A stretch of DNA of 64,000 nt from Chiridota heheva (Eukaryota > Echinodermata > Holothuroidea > Apodida > Chiridotidae), in assembly GCA_020152595.1 (NCBI GenBank), contig JAIGNY010002236.1:275001-339000 (forward strand), read 5' to 3'. Shown here piece after piece: positions 1 through 10,015 of this stretch. Both the position numbers and the translations under genes were made by a program. The first letter of the stretch is position 1. The number at the start of each line of letters is the position of its first letter. The notes under the pieces were generated by a model. The model was not told the DNA's origin, did no database searches, and worked only from the letters and a program-made list of their open reading frames with translations.

Positions 1-533
1 GATCAAATCAAACAATCTTTTTGTTTGCTTTAGTACTAAGCGCATTGTTATATACCATCCGGGGCCAACACACTGTGTCCTTAAACTTAGTAATAAAATT
101 TGTATAGCTTCTTCCTTACCACCATACTGTGCAGTGAGTGCATCATACAGTACAGTGCAGTATTTAATGTCATTTTGTGTGGGGTGGGTTAAATTAATCA
201 GCTTAATGTACTATATGAGTACCGTTACCATTATGTTGGGGAAACAGAGAGGTTTTTTTTTTTTTTTTTTACACCTGGGTTAGCCCAGGTATAACATGTA
301 CAGTAGCCTATCCAGTTCAAAAAGTAAAAGGGCTGAAGTACAGTATACAGCATTTCAGAGACAAAAATGCCTTTTGCTTTCATCAAATGATCATTTTATT
401 TTACTATTTAAATAAATTTTGATAAAGGTTTTTCAATTATTTTTAATAAAAACACCCACATTTCCTTCTAAGAAAGGAATCAATCAAGTTAGCTTCAGGA
501 AACTGAAGTAAATACTCTTCTTTAATAGCGCTC
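1..533. other. AT-rich sequence without recognised gene
   Basis: No open frame with splice support was seen on either strand. The stretch contains a poly-T run near 252-270 and several ACAGTA/TACAGT-rich short motifs. It would be intron or 3' flank if the acidic exon at 534-670 belongs to a minus-strand gene. Confidence 0.5.
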
Positions 534-670
534 CTACTTTTCCAGAAAATATGACATCAAATAACTACCAATGCTCTCTTTACTATTCTCATCCTCCTCA
601 ACCTCCTCCTCATTCTCCTCCTCCTCCTCATCATTACTCAGCATAGTCAACTGACCGCGGCTGCCTTTCC
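534..670 (-). CDS. Candidate C-terminal exon, Glu-rich tail (unrecognised)
   Basis: On the minus strand an open frame enters from about 674 and ends at a TAG at 536-534. It encodes a short basic, glycine-containing start (RGKGSRGQL), then a run of about 18 residues that are almost all Glu, Asp or Asn, and finishes with SIGSYLMSYFLEK. An AG acceptor could lie at 672-671 but has a poor pyrimidine tract, and the upstream boundary merges into a dispersed G-rich repeat. The region is a GAG/CTC-rich low-complexity tract, so an open frame by chance is possible. If real, it is the last exon of a minus-strand gene, perhaps the one whose first coding exon is at 7131-7299, which is also acidic. That link is only inference from strand and order. 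Confidence 0.25.
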
Positions 671-930
671 CTCGGATCAGGGGTGTAGCTAAGAAATTTT
701 ATTAGGGGAGGGGGGGGGGAAGGGGGAAGGGAAGCAATATTTACCGACAAAATCTTTTGATGCCATAGGAAAAAGCATGGGGTCTAGGTGCTGCCTTAGG
801 GCTCCTAGTGGGGTCCAGGGGAGAATCCCCTAGAGATCCAGGGGGACAAAGCCCCAGAAGTTCTGCGATTTTAGGCATTTTATGGCTGATATTTTATCTA
901 AAATAAACACAGATTAACACGATAATATCA
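671..930. repeat. Dispersed G-rich repeat (GGGGTGTAGCTA type)
   Basis: Begins with AGGGGTGTAGCTAAG, followed by long G runs near 705-735 and a passage about 'gggtccaggggagaatccccta'-like text. A second copy of the leading motif, AGGGGTGTAGCTAG, starts another G-rich block at 9861. These are probably degenerate copies of one non-coding mobile family. Confidence 0.45.
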
Positions 931-2230
931 CTCCAAAACAGCATGGAAACTTAACTATTTAAGCCCCTATACATTTCCATTTTACATGGGGACTTTTCAT
1001 TTTAAACCTGAAACACTCACTTTCATTTAGGTACCACTTGTTATAAACTATTGACCCACAAATATTTTGCTTAATATTACCATGGGTTACCTTTACAGAC
1101 ACTCTTGTTGACTTTATCTGGTACCATTCAGCTTGTTCACAATTGATGATGGAAGCCATTGGTGTATGAAAATCTTAATTAAATAGTAGCAACACCTCAT
1201 TCCCGACAATCATAATAGATCACCACTCCGAGCTAACTTGCCTTTATGTCTGATAATTAAATATTCATGTCTGTTCTGTATGTGACTCTTCAACAGGTGT
1301 CATTCAACTTGTAAGTTGCACAATCTATTTTGCATAAAAACCTGGACACTTGTGATTAATTCCATGAAATAAAAATAGATAAAAACATCAACGAGATCTA
1401 GAATTGTAGCTAGGCTCGTGTCTCCCTGTCAGAGCCTGATTACTATGGAGCACTGCAGGGTGCAACTGCCCCATGTCACAAAAATTTGAGTATAATTTTC
1501 AGAAATTATGCCAAGAAAATTGTAAGCCTGTGGTCCTTGAAAAGTTAAATTTAAACCTTAAATCGATGAAAGCCCCAAACAAACAGGTCCCTTCAAATGT
1601 GTAGGGACTATTTACAAAATTCAACATTCTTTAAAGTATAAGTTTTCAACAATGGAGGAAAGAAATAAAAAGCCTGATTTTCCATTCCAAATTTAATATC
1701 AAATTAATGAAAGGACCCCACACTTAAGATACAAGAGACCCCATCATCTCTAGCTTTGCCATAGCGCCCTCATCAACCCATAATCAGATATTCTACAGCT
1801 TATTTTCAACGTTATGCAAGAGAGGTGTACAGTATTTTGAATAGACATTTACAAAACAGACAACTTTACTTGAAAATAATTCTTCATATATATATATAAG
1901 ATGCCTGATGCAGCTGCGGCTGCCACAAACGGATTAACTGGGGCATTGACAGTTTCAAATAGTATATGCACTCCTTTTGAAAATATATCTTTATGATATT
2001 TCACATTATGGTTTTTCTGATATTCATTATCAACTGGCGGTTACACAGTCCACATTGTAACTTAGATATGACAGGTTTTTACGGGTTTTTTTCCATCCTG
2101 ACTGTGTAAACTTGTTTTCTCTTAATTGTTATACCAGGGATTTCTTATGATTATACCATCCGAATAAACAAAATTTATGTAGTTGATGAAAAGTGGGACT
2201 CGGAGATCCTCTACCAACTTGCAGCAGCCA
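931..2230. other. AT-rich non-coding stretch
   Basis: No gene recognised. A 66-codon minus-strand open frame at 959-1159 has two internal GT donor-like sites (before GTAACC near 1091 and GTGAGTG near 1013) but no acceptor with a pyrimidine tract. It is not called. Confidence 0.45.
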
Positions 2231-2805
2231 CAAGTTGCCATGGTTATAAGGGATGAGGGTGTTATCTGATCACTTATCAGTCACCTCACTGGTTAGTACA
2301 ATCAACAAGATGCAGTCTTGTACCATGGAGCTTTTACTTAAAGGATTACTTCAGGGGTCAAGCAAGTTCATCTTATATGAAAGAAGAATTCAAAAGAAAC
2401 AAAACGGTGCAGAAAGCATTCAAAAATCTTATTCTGTTAAGAAGATATTCAAGTTTAAAATTTGGTGTCATTTCTGTAGAAACGATTAAAATCAGACTAG
2501 TTGTGATGTCACAGCCTCAGATTCCTCAGTCTTTATGTATTTTAAAGAAAGTTTATTTAATTTTTCCCTATGTACATTATTTTTCCTAACCTTTCTTAAG
2601 ATGGTATATCATAAATACTCTTCCTAGATTCAGTTTTACTACTTTTGTGACATATCCCATGGTTTTTAAGCAACAAAATCGCAGGACAAAATATGATAGA
2701 ATACATCAAGACTTTGAGGAATCTGAAGCTACTGTATGACATCACAATTAGTCTGATTTCAGTCGTTTCTACAGAAATGATACCAAACTTTATACCTAAA
2801 TATCT
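2231..2805. mobile_element. TTAA-flanked palindromic element, AGGATTAG family (rearranged copy)
   Basis: A left arm beginning TTAAAGGATTACTTCAGG at about 2338 runs into the characteristic phrases AACGGAATAAG, ATCAGACTAG and TGTGATGTCACAGCCTCAG. From about 2590 the reverse-complementary right arm follows. The same paired arms are found in the complete copy at 16880-17471, which defines the family. No protein is encoded, so this is a non-autonomous element. Its right end is not single but runs into the 98-bp array that follows. Confidence 0.7.
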
Positions 2806-3683
2806 CCTTAACGGAATAAGATTTTTGAATGCTTTCTTCACCATTTTGTTTCTTGTAGAGTCCTCTTTCATATAAGATAAACATGCCTGACCACTAAACT
2901 AATCCTTAACGGAATAAGATTTTTGAATGCTTTCTTCACCATTTTGTTTCTTGTGGAATCCTCTTTCATATAAGATAAACATGCTTGACCACTAAACTAA
3001 TCCTTAACGGAATAAGATTTGTGAATGCTTTCTTCACCATTTTGTTTCTTGTGGAATCCTCTTTCATATAAGATAAACATGCTTGACCACTAAACTAATC
3101 CTTAACGGAATAAGATTTGTGAATGCTTTCTTCACCATTTTGTTTCTTGTGGAATCCTCTTTCATATAAGATAAACATGCTTGACCACTAAACTAATCCT
3201 AAACGGAATAAGATTTGTGAATGCTTTCTTCACCATTTTGTTTCTTGTAGAGTCCTCTTTCATATAAGATAAACATGCCTGACCACTAAACTAATCCTTA
3301 ACGGAATAAGATTTTTGAATGCTTTCTTCACCATTTTGTTTCTTGTGGAATCCTCTTTCATATAAGATAAACATGCTTGACCACTAAACTAATCCTTAAC
3401 GGAATAAGATTTGTGAATGCTTTCTTCACCATTTTGTTTCTTGTGGAATCCTCTTTCATATAAGATAAACATGCTTGACCACTAAACTAATCCTTAACGG
3501 AATAAGATTTGTGAATGCTTTCTTCACCATTTTGTTTCTTGTGGAGTCCTCTTTCATATAAGATGGACATGCTTGACCACTGAACTAATCCTTAACGGAA
3601 TAAGATTTGTGAATGCTTTCTTCACCATTTTGTTTCTTGTGGAGTCCTCTTTCATATAAGATGGACATGCTTGACCACTGAAC
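2806..3683. repeat. 98-bp tandem array derived from the element's right terminus
   Basis: The phrase CCTTAACGGAATAAGATTT recurs at 2806, 2904, 3002, 3100, 3198 (with one change), 3296, 3394, 3492 and 3590, an exact 98-bp period with nine units. Each unit is the terminal part of the right arm of the AGGATTAG family: CCTTAACGGAATAAG, then CACCATTTTGTTTCTTGTGG, TCATATAAGAT, CATGCTTGACCACT. Units differ by only a few substitutions, including GT-AGAG versus GT-GGAA after TTTCTT. Confidence 0.92.
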
Positions 3684-4149
3684 TATCCCTTCATAGCTCC
3701 ATGCTTCTATATGCTTGTACAGACAAGGATTTAGTTAGTGTGTGTTACTGTGTTTAATCATGTGAATATATTTTTTCTCTGTAAATTGAGAACAAAGAAA
3801 TTTAAATGTGCATTGATTAGCGTTGAACATGAGATGATGTAGTTTCGTTTTTAAGTTTATAGATAATTAAATTTCGTGACAAAGTTCAAATTTCCCCAAC
3901 ATAACTATTTTTTTTTGGCATGGCTTTCATTTCTAATTGTTCATCATGTTAGGGAATATTGAAACACACTCTTGATTATACTTGTATAGAAAGGCGCTAT
4001 ATCAAATAATAACTATTAATTACTATTATTACTTAAATTTCATCCAGAAAAAGAAAAAACAAATATTAGAGCTAGAAGGAACTTCCCCTGCAAACTGCTA
4101 TCCTAACTTTATCACATCACCATTTCCTAAACTGACTAAATGACAGTGC
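3684..4149. other. AT-rich non-coding stretch
   Basis: Nothing recognised apart from AT-rich sequence and short poly-A runs between two copies of the TTAA-flanked family. Confidence 0.5.
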
Positions 4150-4915
4150 TTAAAGGATTAGTTCAGGAGTCAAGCATGTCCATCTTATATGAAAGAGGAC
4201 TTCAAAAAAAACAAAATGGTGAGGAAATCATTAAAAAATCTTATTCCCTTAAGGATTAGTTTAGTGGTCAAGCATGTCCATCTTCTGTGAAAGAGGACTT
4301 CAAAAGAAACAAAATGGTGAAGAAATCATTCAAAAATCTTATTCCGTTAAGGATTAGTTTAGTGGTCAAGCATGTCCATCTTATATGAAAGAGGACTTCA
4401 AAAGAAACAAAATGGTGAAGAAAGCATTTAAAAATCTTATTCAGTTAAGGAGATATTCAAGTTTAAAGTTTGGTATCATTTGTGTAGAAACGACTGAAAT
4501 CAGACTAGTTGTGATGTCATAGTCTCAGCCTCCTCAAAGTTTTATGTACTCTATTATATATTTTCCTCCAATTCTGTGACTTAAAAACCATGGGATATGT
4601 CAGGAAAGTAGTAAAACTGAATCTAGGAAGGGTATTTATAATATACCACCTGAAGAAAGTTTAAGGAAAAATAATTCAAATAGTAAAAAAAAAAAATACC
4701 TTTCTTTAAAGTACATAAAGACTTTGAGGAATCTGAGGCTGTGACATCACAACTAGTCTGATTTCAGTCTCGCTACAGAAATGATACAAAACTTACATTT
4801 GAATATCTCCTTAAGGGGAATAGATTTGTGGATGCTTTCTAATTCACCATTTTGTTTCTTCTGAAGTCCTCTTTATAGAAGATGAACATGCTTGACCACT
4901 GAACTAACCCTTTAA
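4150..4915. mobile_element. TTAA-flanked palindromic element, AGGATTAG family (left arm triplicated)
   Basis: Starts TTAAAGGATTAGTTCAGGAG at 4150 and ends GAACTAACCCTTTAA at 4915, so both ends carry TTAA. The left terminal segment (GGATTAGTT...CAAGCATGTCCATCTT...AAAATGGTGA) is present about three times in tandem between 4154 and 4440. The internal region and right arm follow once. This is an early stage of the same arm amplification that gave the 98-bp array at 2806-3683, but at the opposite end. Confidence 0.8.
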
Positions 4916-4980
4916 AATTTCAGTAATATAGAAAAGGCATATGAAAAGGAACTGAAATGATATACATGGTTTTGGGGTAC

Positions 4981-5838
4981 AGGGCATGGGAGGAGGGTGC
5001 AGGGCATGGGAGGAGGGTGCAGGGCATGGGAGGAGGGTGCAGGAATGGGAGGAGGGTGCAAGGCATGGGAGGAGGGTGCAGGGCATGGGAGAAGGGTGCA
5101 GGGCATGGGAGGAGGGTGCAGGGCATGGTAGGGTGCATGGCATGGGAGGAGGGTGCAGGGAATGGGAGGGTGCAGGGCATGGGAGGAGGGTGCAGGGCAT
5201 GGGAGGAGGGTGCAGGGCATGGGAGGAGGGTGCAGGGCATGGGAGGAGGGTGCAGGGCATGGGAGGAAGGTGCAGGGCATGGGAGGCCAGTGCAGGGCAT
5301 GGGAGGAGGGTGCAGGGCATGGGAGGAGGTGCAGGGCATGGGAGGAGGGTGCAGGGCATGGGAGGAGGGTGCAGGGCATGGGAGGAGGGTGCAGGGCATG
5401 GAAGGAGGGTGCAGGGCATGGGAGGAGGGTGCAGGGCATGGGAGGAGGGTGCAGGGCATGGGAGGAGGGTGCAGGGCATGGGAGGAGGGTGCAGGGCATG
5501 GGAGGAGCAGGGCATGGGAGAGGGTGCAGGGCATGGGAGGAGGGTGCAGGGCATGGGAGGAGGGTGCAGGGCATGGGAGGAGGGTGCAGGGCATGGGAGG
5601 AGGGTGCAGGGCATGGGAGAAGGGTGCAGGGCATGGGAGGAGGGTGCAGGGCATGGGAGGAGGGTGCAGGGCATGGGAGGAGGGTGCAGGGCATGGGAGG
5701 AGGGTGCAGGGCATGGGAGGAGGTGCAGGGCATGGGAGGGTGCAGGGCATGGGAGGAGGGTGCAGGGCATCGGAGGAGGGTGCAGGGCATGGGAGAAGGG
5801 TGCAGGGCATGGGAGGAGGGTGCAGGGCATGGGAGAAG
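4981..5838. repeat. 20-bp G-rich minisatellite, about 43 copies
   Basis: Tandem repeats of GGGCATGGGAGGAGGGTGCA with scattered point changes and a few short units (for example near 5041, 5110-5170 and 5508). Because 20 is not a multiple of three and the unit contains no stop on either strand, all six frames stay open for 250-322 codons. These are artefacts of the repeat rather than genes. Each unit has four GGG/GG tracts with short loops on the plus strand. Confidence 0.97.
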
Positions 5839-5849
5839 GATTCAGCTTA

Positions 5850-6334
5850 CATTTCAGCTCCCAAACAGAAAACCATCAAACACATATATATGCTTAGTGG
5901 GCTGAAAAACTTTCCTTGGTCATGAAACAAACAAATATTTAAGGGGCACTTAAACAAAAAGTGAGGGCACAATTTTCTAGAGACTCTTAAAAAATTTCAG
6001 AAATGCATTTCGACCCACGTAGAGAGCTACATAACTTCTGTAACAATATTTATACCACTGTAAGTTGTTATTGTATCTATGATTCATAAATAATAACATT
6101 TTACAACTTAAGGAGGCAAAATAAAAGAAGGTCAATGAATGTTTGAATTATTTTCCAAAAAATATCATTCCACAATATCTTGATTGTCGCTAAACAAATT
6201 GGTCGTCAATGCATATACATGTATGTATTTTTTCCTAATGTAGCCTTGTAGGAGTTACTAATATGCACAGTGTCATATACAGATCTAGAGAAAGTGAAAG
6301 AATTGATTTGGTATGATGTCGAAGCTGTGGCTAA
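5850..6334. other. Non-coding stretch
   Basis: No gene or clear repeat recognised. The sequence is AT-rich with short direct repeats. Confidence 0.45.
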
Positions 6335-6375
6335 CAGGAAGTAAGGTCATGGTCTATGACCATGTGACCTTCCTG
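6335..6375. repeat. Short inverted repeat
   Basis: CAGGAAG...GGTCA.TGGTC (6335-6354) is followed by TAT and then its complement GACCATGTGACCTTCCTG (6358-6375), with small indels. It contains opposed AGGTCA/TGACCT half-sites of the kind bound by nuclear receptors. Whether it is functional is unknown. Confidence 0.5.
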
Positions 6376-6559
6376 TATTTCAAACTATTTGTTTTTTCAA
6401 ACTGAAAGTTTACATTTCCTTGCCTGGTAAAACTGATCAAATCACAGAACGAATCAACCGTTTTGTGCAAAAGACTTTCAAAGTTTGATTATATGATACA
6501 AAAATTACTTCAGTGGTTATGCATGCAAGCAAGTTCATTTCATGCACTTGTCAATTGTG

Positions 6560-6856
6560 TGACTCACCCCTACACCCCCGGACAAGGTGAGTCATTGCAC
6601 CAAGGTGGGTGGTCAAAACATGTACATTAACTCACCCCTCAGTCGAATAGGTGACTGACATTTTTTGTGAAATGACTTACCCCAAATCAATCACCTCTGT
6701 ACAAGGTCAATAGGTCTAAAGAAATTACCCACCCCAGAGTCACTCTGGTGACTGACAATTTGGTACAATGATGCACATGTGAGTCACTATTCTAAATATC
6801 AATGACTTACCTTTGACTGACATTGCCGGGAGGGAGAGGGTAGTGGAGGTGAGTCA
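6560..6856. promoter_or_regulatory. Cluster of four perfect AP-1-type TGASTCA sites
   Basis: TGACTCA at 6560-6566 and TGAGTCA at 6588-6594, 6780-6786 and 6850-6856, with near matches (AATGACTTACC) between them. The sites sit in diverged internal repeats with phrases such as GGTGACTGACA. The cluster lies 275-570 bp 3' of the first coding exon at 7131-7299, hence in that gene's presumed first intron. TGASTCA is the known bZIP (Fos/Jun) site; regulatory function here is inference. Confidence 0.45.
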
Positions 6857-7130
6857 TACAACTCACAAGTGCATTACTGTATATGAAGAGGACTTTTAAA
6901 ATGACTGTATGTAGATTGGGGAATTTACATTGCAAAAATTACAAGAATCTAACAAATTATTCATTTTTGTAGTTTGGGGCACCATTTTACTGCCCATTTT
7001 CCCCAAGAGCAGATGTCCATTAAATTCAATTTGTCAGAATTTTAAGGAATTTTCAGCCTTGAGGGATATTGGCCCCTCCCCTCCATCCCATGCATACTCA
7101 AATGGTGGAAGAAGGTTTTCTGTATCTTAC

Positions 7131-7299
7131 CTTCAGAATCTAGCCTCTTGGTCGGCGATAACTCGTCGTCCTCCGTTGTGTTCCCTGACTGATGTCCTGT
7201 CTGACTATTCTTAGGGATGGACTTGATCTCCTCGAGCTCCAAAAAATAGGGCTGGAATTGAGACTTCTCCCCTTCCTCATCCGCATCCTGTTTGCTCAT
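7131..7299 (-). CDS. First coding exon of an unrecognised acidic protein
   Basis: The minus-strand ATG at 7299-7297 sits in a good Kozak context (A at -3). It opens 56 codons that end one base into codon 57 at a strong donor, GAAG/GTAAGATAC, at 7131/7130, giving a phase-1 intron. The predicted start of the protein is MSKQDADEEGEK, rich in Glu, Asp and Ser, with a central YFLELEEIKS stretch and later TTEDDELSPTKR, and no signal peptide or membrane segment. It looks like a disordered cytoplasmic or nuclear N-terminus. I do not recognise the family. The remaining exons must lie at lower coordinates, and only a weak C-terminal candidate (534-670) is visible in the window. Upstream sequence holds a diverged direct duplication that could be promoter or 5' UTR. 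A further donor-like GTAAGT at 7456-7451 suggests a possible non-coding first exon. Confidence 0.7.
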
Positions 7300-7318
7300 T
7301 GTTCCAGCTAAAAACTCC

Positions 7319-7650
7319 TTATCACAATCTCTTGTTTGTCACAACTATACTGTCCATATGCATCAGTGAAGATCTATTTTATCCGTTACAATCACAACTA
7401 ATTGGTATTCCAAAGAAAAATAGAGGAGCAATGGGCATTGTCTTGGATAACTTACGAGTGTCTTATCACTGCGATCTTACAGTCTCATTCCGATCACAAT
7501 CTCTCCGTTGTCACCAATATACAGTACTGTCCATACGCATCAGCCAAAATTCTTTTCTATCCCTGAATTAACTTGGTATTCCAAAGAAAATTAGAGCAAT
7601 GGGCATTGTCTTGGGTGTCTTTCAATCTTGGTGTCTTGTCGCTCCGACGT
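7319..7650. repeat. Diverged direct duplication upstream of the 7131-7299 exon
   Basis: Phrases ATCACAATCTCT, ACTGTCCATA.GCATCAG, TTGGTATTCCAAAGAAAA and GAGCAATGGGCATTGTCTTGG occur in the same order at about 7320-7450 and again at 7494-7612. The second copy has insertions such as TACAGTACTGTCC. The duplication lies directly 5' of the start codon on the minus strand, where promoter or 5' UTR is expected. Confidence 0.7.
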
Positions 7651-8194
7651 TTCGGCCTAATTTCTCCAGTGATGTACATTAATGATAATTGAGAGGCACA
7701 TTCCACTCAGCTTACAGGAAACAAATCACTTGCAATGATTTCCACCATAAACTTGTAATTGTGTGTATACTTGACGTAAATCACTATTTGTATTAAGCAT
7801 CAATTATATGACGAAGCATGTCATATCATGTATCTATGAAACAGTTCAGGAGTTGATCAAAGACATAACGGTTGCTTGTTTTTTATATCTATTGTCATAC
7901 AAAAATGTGATAAAATTTCAAAATAAGGTTAATATAAATGATTATGTAAATTACAATTGTCGCTTATCTACAGTACCTACTGTTCTGAAAATTATATTCA
8001 CATCATCCTTATGGAACATACATTAATTTCAAAATCCCTACGTAATGAGGAATCTTCAGCATGCAGCAGAAGCTACTGACGTTATTGCAAAAATTATCAT
8101 TTGGGTATTTTAAGATTTAAATAAAATTCACATTCAGCTTGGTGAGGAACTTTACAACATGTAACAAGAAAGCGTAACAAGGAAAACTGTGTTT
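7651..8194. other. AT-rich non-coding stretch
   Basis: No gene recognised. It lies between the presumed promoter of the minus-strand gene at 7299 and the ambiguous exon at 8210-8320. Confidence 0.45.
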
Positions 8195-8209
8195 TTAATT
8201 ATTCATTAG

Positions 8210-8312
8210 TGCCATTGGCACAGAATCCCGCGAAATACAGACTCTATTTGGATCCAATTTGATGGCAAAACTGGAGCAAGCAGCTTTCATTAGGATTGCG
8301 ATCTTGAGAAGG
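8210..8312 (+). CDS. Ambiguous internal exon candidate (unrecognised)
   Basis: On the plus strand an acceptor (TTTTTAATTATTCATTAG/T) at 8209/8210 and a donor (AGAAGG/GTATGTAA) at 8312/8313 enclose 103 nt open in one frame. That is one leading base plus 34 codons, including REIQTLFGSNLMAKLEQAAF. The opposite strand offers an equally good reading: a very strong acceptor (a pyrimidine tract ending CTTTTCTTGCAG) before 8320, followed by 41 codons to a TAA at 8197-8195. Only one can be right. No family was recognised in either reading, and no partner exon was found nearby. Confidence 0.3.
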
Positions 8313-8493
8313 GTATGTAACTGCAAGAAAAGAAAAAAAAGGAAGGAAAAACAGTTAGTTCGTTTGTGGGGTGAGGAATGCAATGAACAGTTCACAATAA
8401 AACGTTGTGGTTTCTGGTTGTCGGCCGTCTGTCGTGTAAAAACTGTAAAGTATGCTCATTTTCAAATGATATATATTTTTTTGAATAACCACT

Positions 8494-8916
8494 CTTACAG
8501 AAATTTTAGGTTGCAGCACGCTTGCGACAAGCTAACAATTTTTAGCTTGCACAAGTGTGCTGCAAGCTTGTGCAAGTATGCTGTAAGCTTGCATCAAGCT
8601 TGCTTCCAGCTAGTATTTGGAACAAATACTGAGCTTGCTAGCTTGTGCAAGCTAATATTAGCTTGCGCAAGCTATCATGAAATGTTTGTTAGTTTGCGCA
8701 TGCATGCAGAAAGTTTTGCTAGCTTGCGCAACCTTGCAGATAGTTTTTTGCTAACTTGCATTAGCTAATTTCTTCCAAATACTAGCTTGCAGCACGCTTG
8801 CAGCACGCTTGCGCAAGCTTACAGCACGCTTGTGCAAGCTAAAAATTGTTAGCTGCAATTGTTAGCTAAAATTGTTAGCTTGCTGCAAGCTTGCTGCAAG
8901 CCAATATTACTGTAAG
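8494..8916. repeat. Foldback element built of AGCTTGC/GCAAGCT motifs
   Basis: The left end CTTACAG..AA.TTTAGG.TTGCAGCACGC (from 8494) is mirrored by the right end, whose complement reads CTTACAGTAATATTGGCTTGCAGC (to 8916). The interior is almost entirely short runs of AGCTTGC, GCAAGCT and GCAGCACGC on both strands, including several AGCTTGCGCAAGCT palindromes. CACTCT occurs just outside both ends (8490-8495 and 8919-8924), compatible with a short target-site duplication. It has no coding capacity. Confidence 0.75.
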
Positions 8917-9084
8917 GGCACTCTTTACTTTAAATTCACATCTTAAAGCCACATATCAAGGAACTATAAGGCACATCATATACGTACCTACTGTACAGTA
9001 CTGTACCAAATAATGGAAGTTCCCATCAGTAAACCCTTGTTTACCAGGTTCACAAAAGTACAAAATTTCCCTTTATCGAAAAAT

Positions 9085-9270
9085 CTAGTTGGCAGCACTG
9101 CTTGCCACAAGTTAACAATTTTTAGCTTGCACAAGTTTGCAAGTGAGCATTTAAACAAATAAAAGCCTGCTAGTTTGCACAAACAAACATTAGCTTGCAA
9201 AAGCTAGCAAAAATATTTGTTACCTTGCGCATACCAACAGAAGTTTTTCGCAACAAGTTTAATTGCATAA
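9085..9270. repeat. Partial copy of the AGCTTGC foldback family
   Basis: GGCAGCACTGCTTGCCACAAG followed by TTAACAATTTTTAGCTTGCACAAG repeats the start of the element at 8494-8916. It continues with TTAGCTTGCAAAAGCTAGC. The right end is missing. Confidence 0.6.
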
Positions 9271-9330
9271 AAATGTTCACTTATTAGTTTCACTTTAAAC
9301 AATCGGAATGTGCACTTCTATTTTCCTTGT

Positions 9331-9857
9331 CGCCAACTCTTAAATGCCATTTATAAATCTTTTATTTCATTTTGTTAAAATTCTGCCAACAATTTGGCAT
9401 CACATATTCCCCTGATCATTCCATGTTTACCATAAACAGTGCCCTCACTAAATGACAAAAAAATGTGTGATTTACTGCTTGTATTGTAACCATGGTTATA
9501 TGGCATCGCCAACTCTTAAATGCCATTTATAAATCTTTTATTTCATTTTGTTAAAATTCTGCCAACAATTTGGCATCACATATTTGATCATTCCATGTTT
9601 ACCATAAACAGTGCCCACTAAATGACAAAATAATGTGTGATTTACTGCTTGTATTGTAACCATGGTTATATGGCATTCCTTGTCGCCAACTCTTAAATGC
9701 CATTTATAAATCTTTTATTTCATTTTGTTAAATTCTGCCAACAATTTGGCATCACATATTCCCTGATCATTCCATGTTTACCATAAACAGTGCCCTCACT
9801 AAATGACAAAAAAATGTGTGATTTACTGCTTGTATTGTAACCATGGTTATATGGCAT
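9331..9857. repeat. Three tandem copies of a ~176-bp unit
   Basis: Units begin CGCCAACTCTTAAATGCC at 9331, 9507 and 9684 and end at CCATGGTTATATGGCAT. Copies are nearly identical. They differ by small indels such as CCCCTGATC, TTGATC or CCCTGATC, and by an extra TCCTTGT joining units 2 and 3. Such similarity implies recent amplification. No gene content. Confidence 0.92.
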
Positions 9858-10015
9858 CCAGGGGTGTAGCTAGCCTTTCTGATTGGGGGGGTCGCCAAGG
9901 GAAATATTTGGACCTTTTAGCATATTTTGTGGACCGATTTACCATTTCACCATTGCCATTTTACTTTCTTGGGGGGGGTCGTACCCACTTGGCTACACCC
10001 TTAGGTATGTTCTTT
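9858..10015. repeat. Dispersed repeat (GGGGTGTAGCTAG type)
   Basis: Begins CAGGGGTGTAGCTAGCC and ends with a GGGGGGGTCG run and GGCTACACCC, so the ends are roughly complementary (GTGTAGC and GCTACAC). It shares its leading motif with 676-690. Confidence 0.5.

Noticed and set aside
959..1159. 66-codon minus-strand frame as an exon
   Set aside because: Donor-like sites are present but no acceptor with a pyrimidine tract precedes the frame.
2806..3683. CRISPR-like array (regular 98-bp spacing)
   Set aside because: Eukaryotic context; there are no unique spacers, as each unit is repeated throughout its whole length.
4904..5925. Six overlapping frames of 250-322 codons
   Set aside because: All six frames are open because the 20-bp unit lacks stops; no codon bias or splice context.
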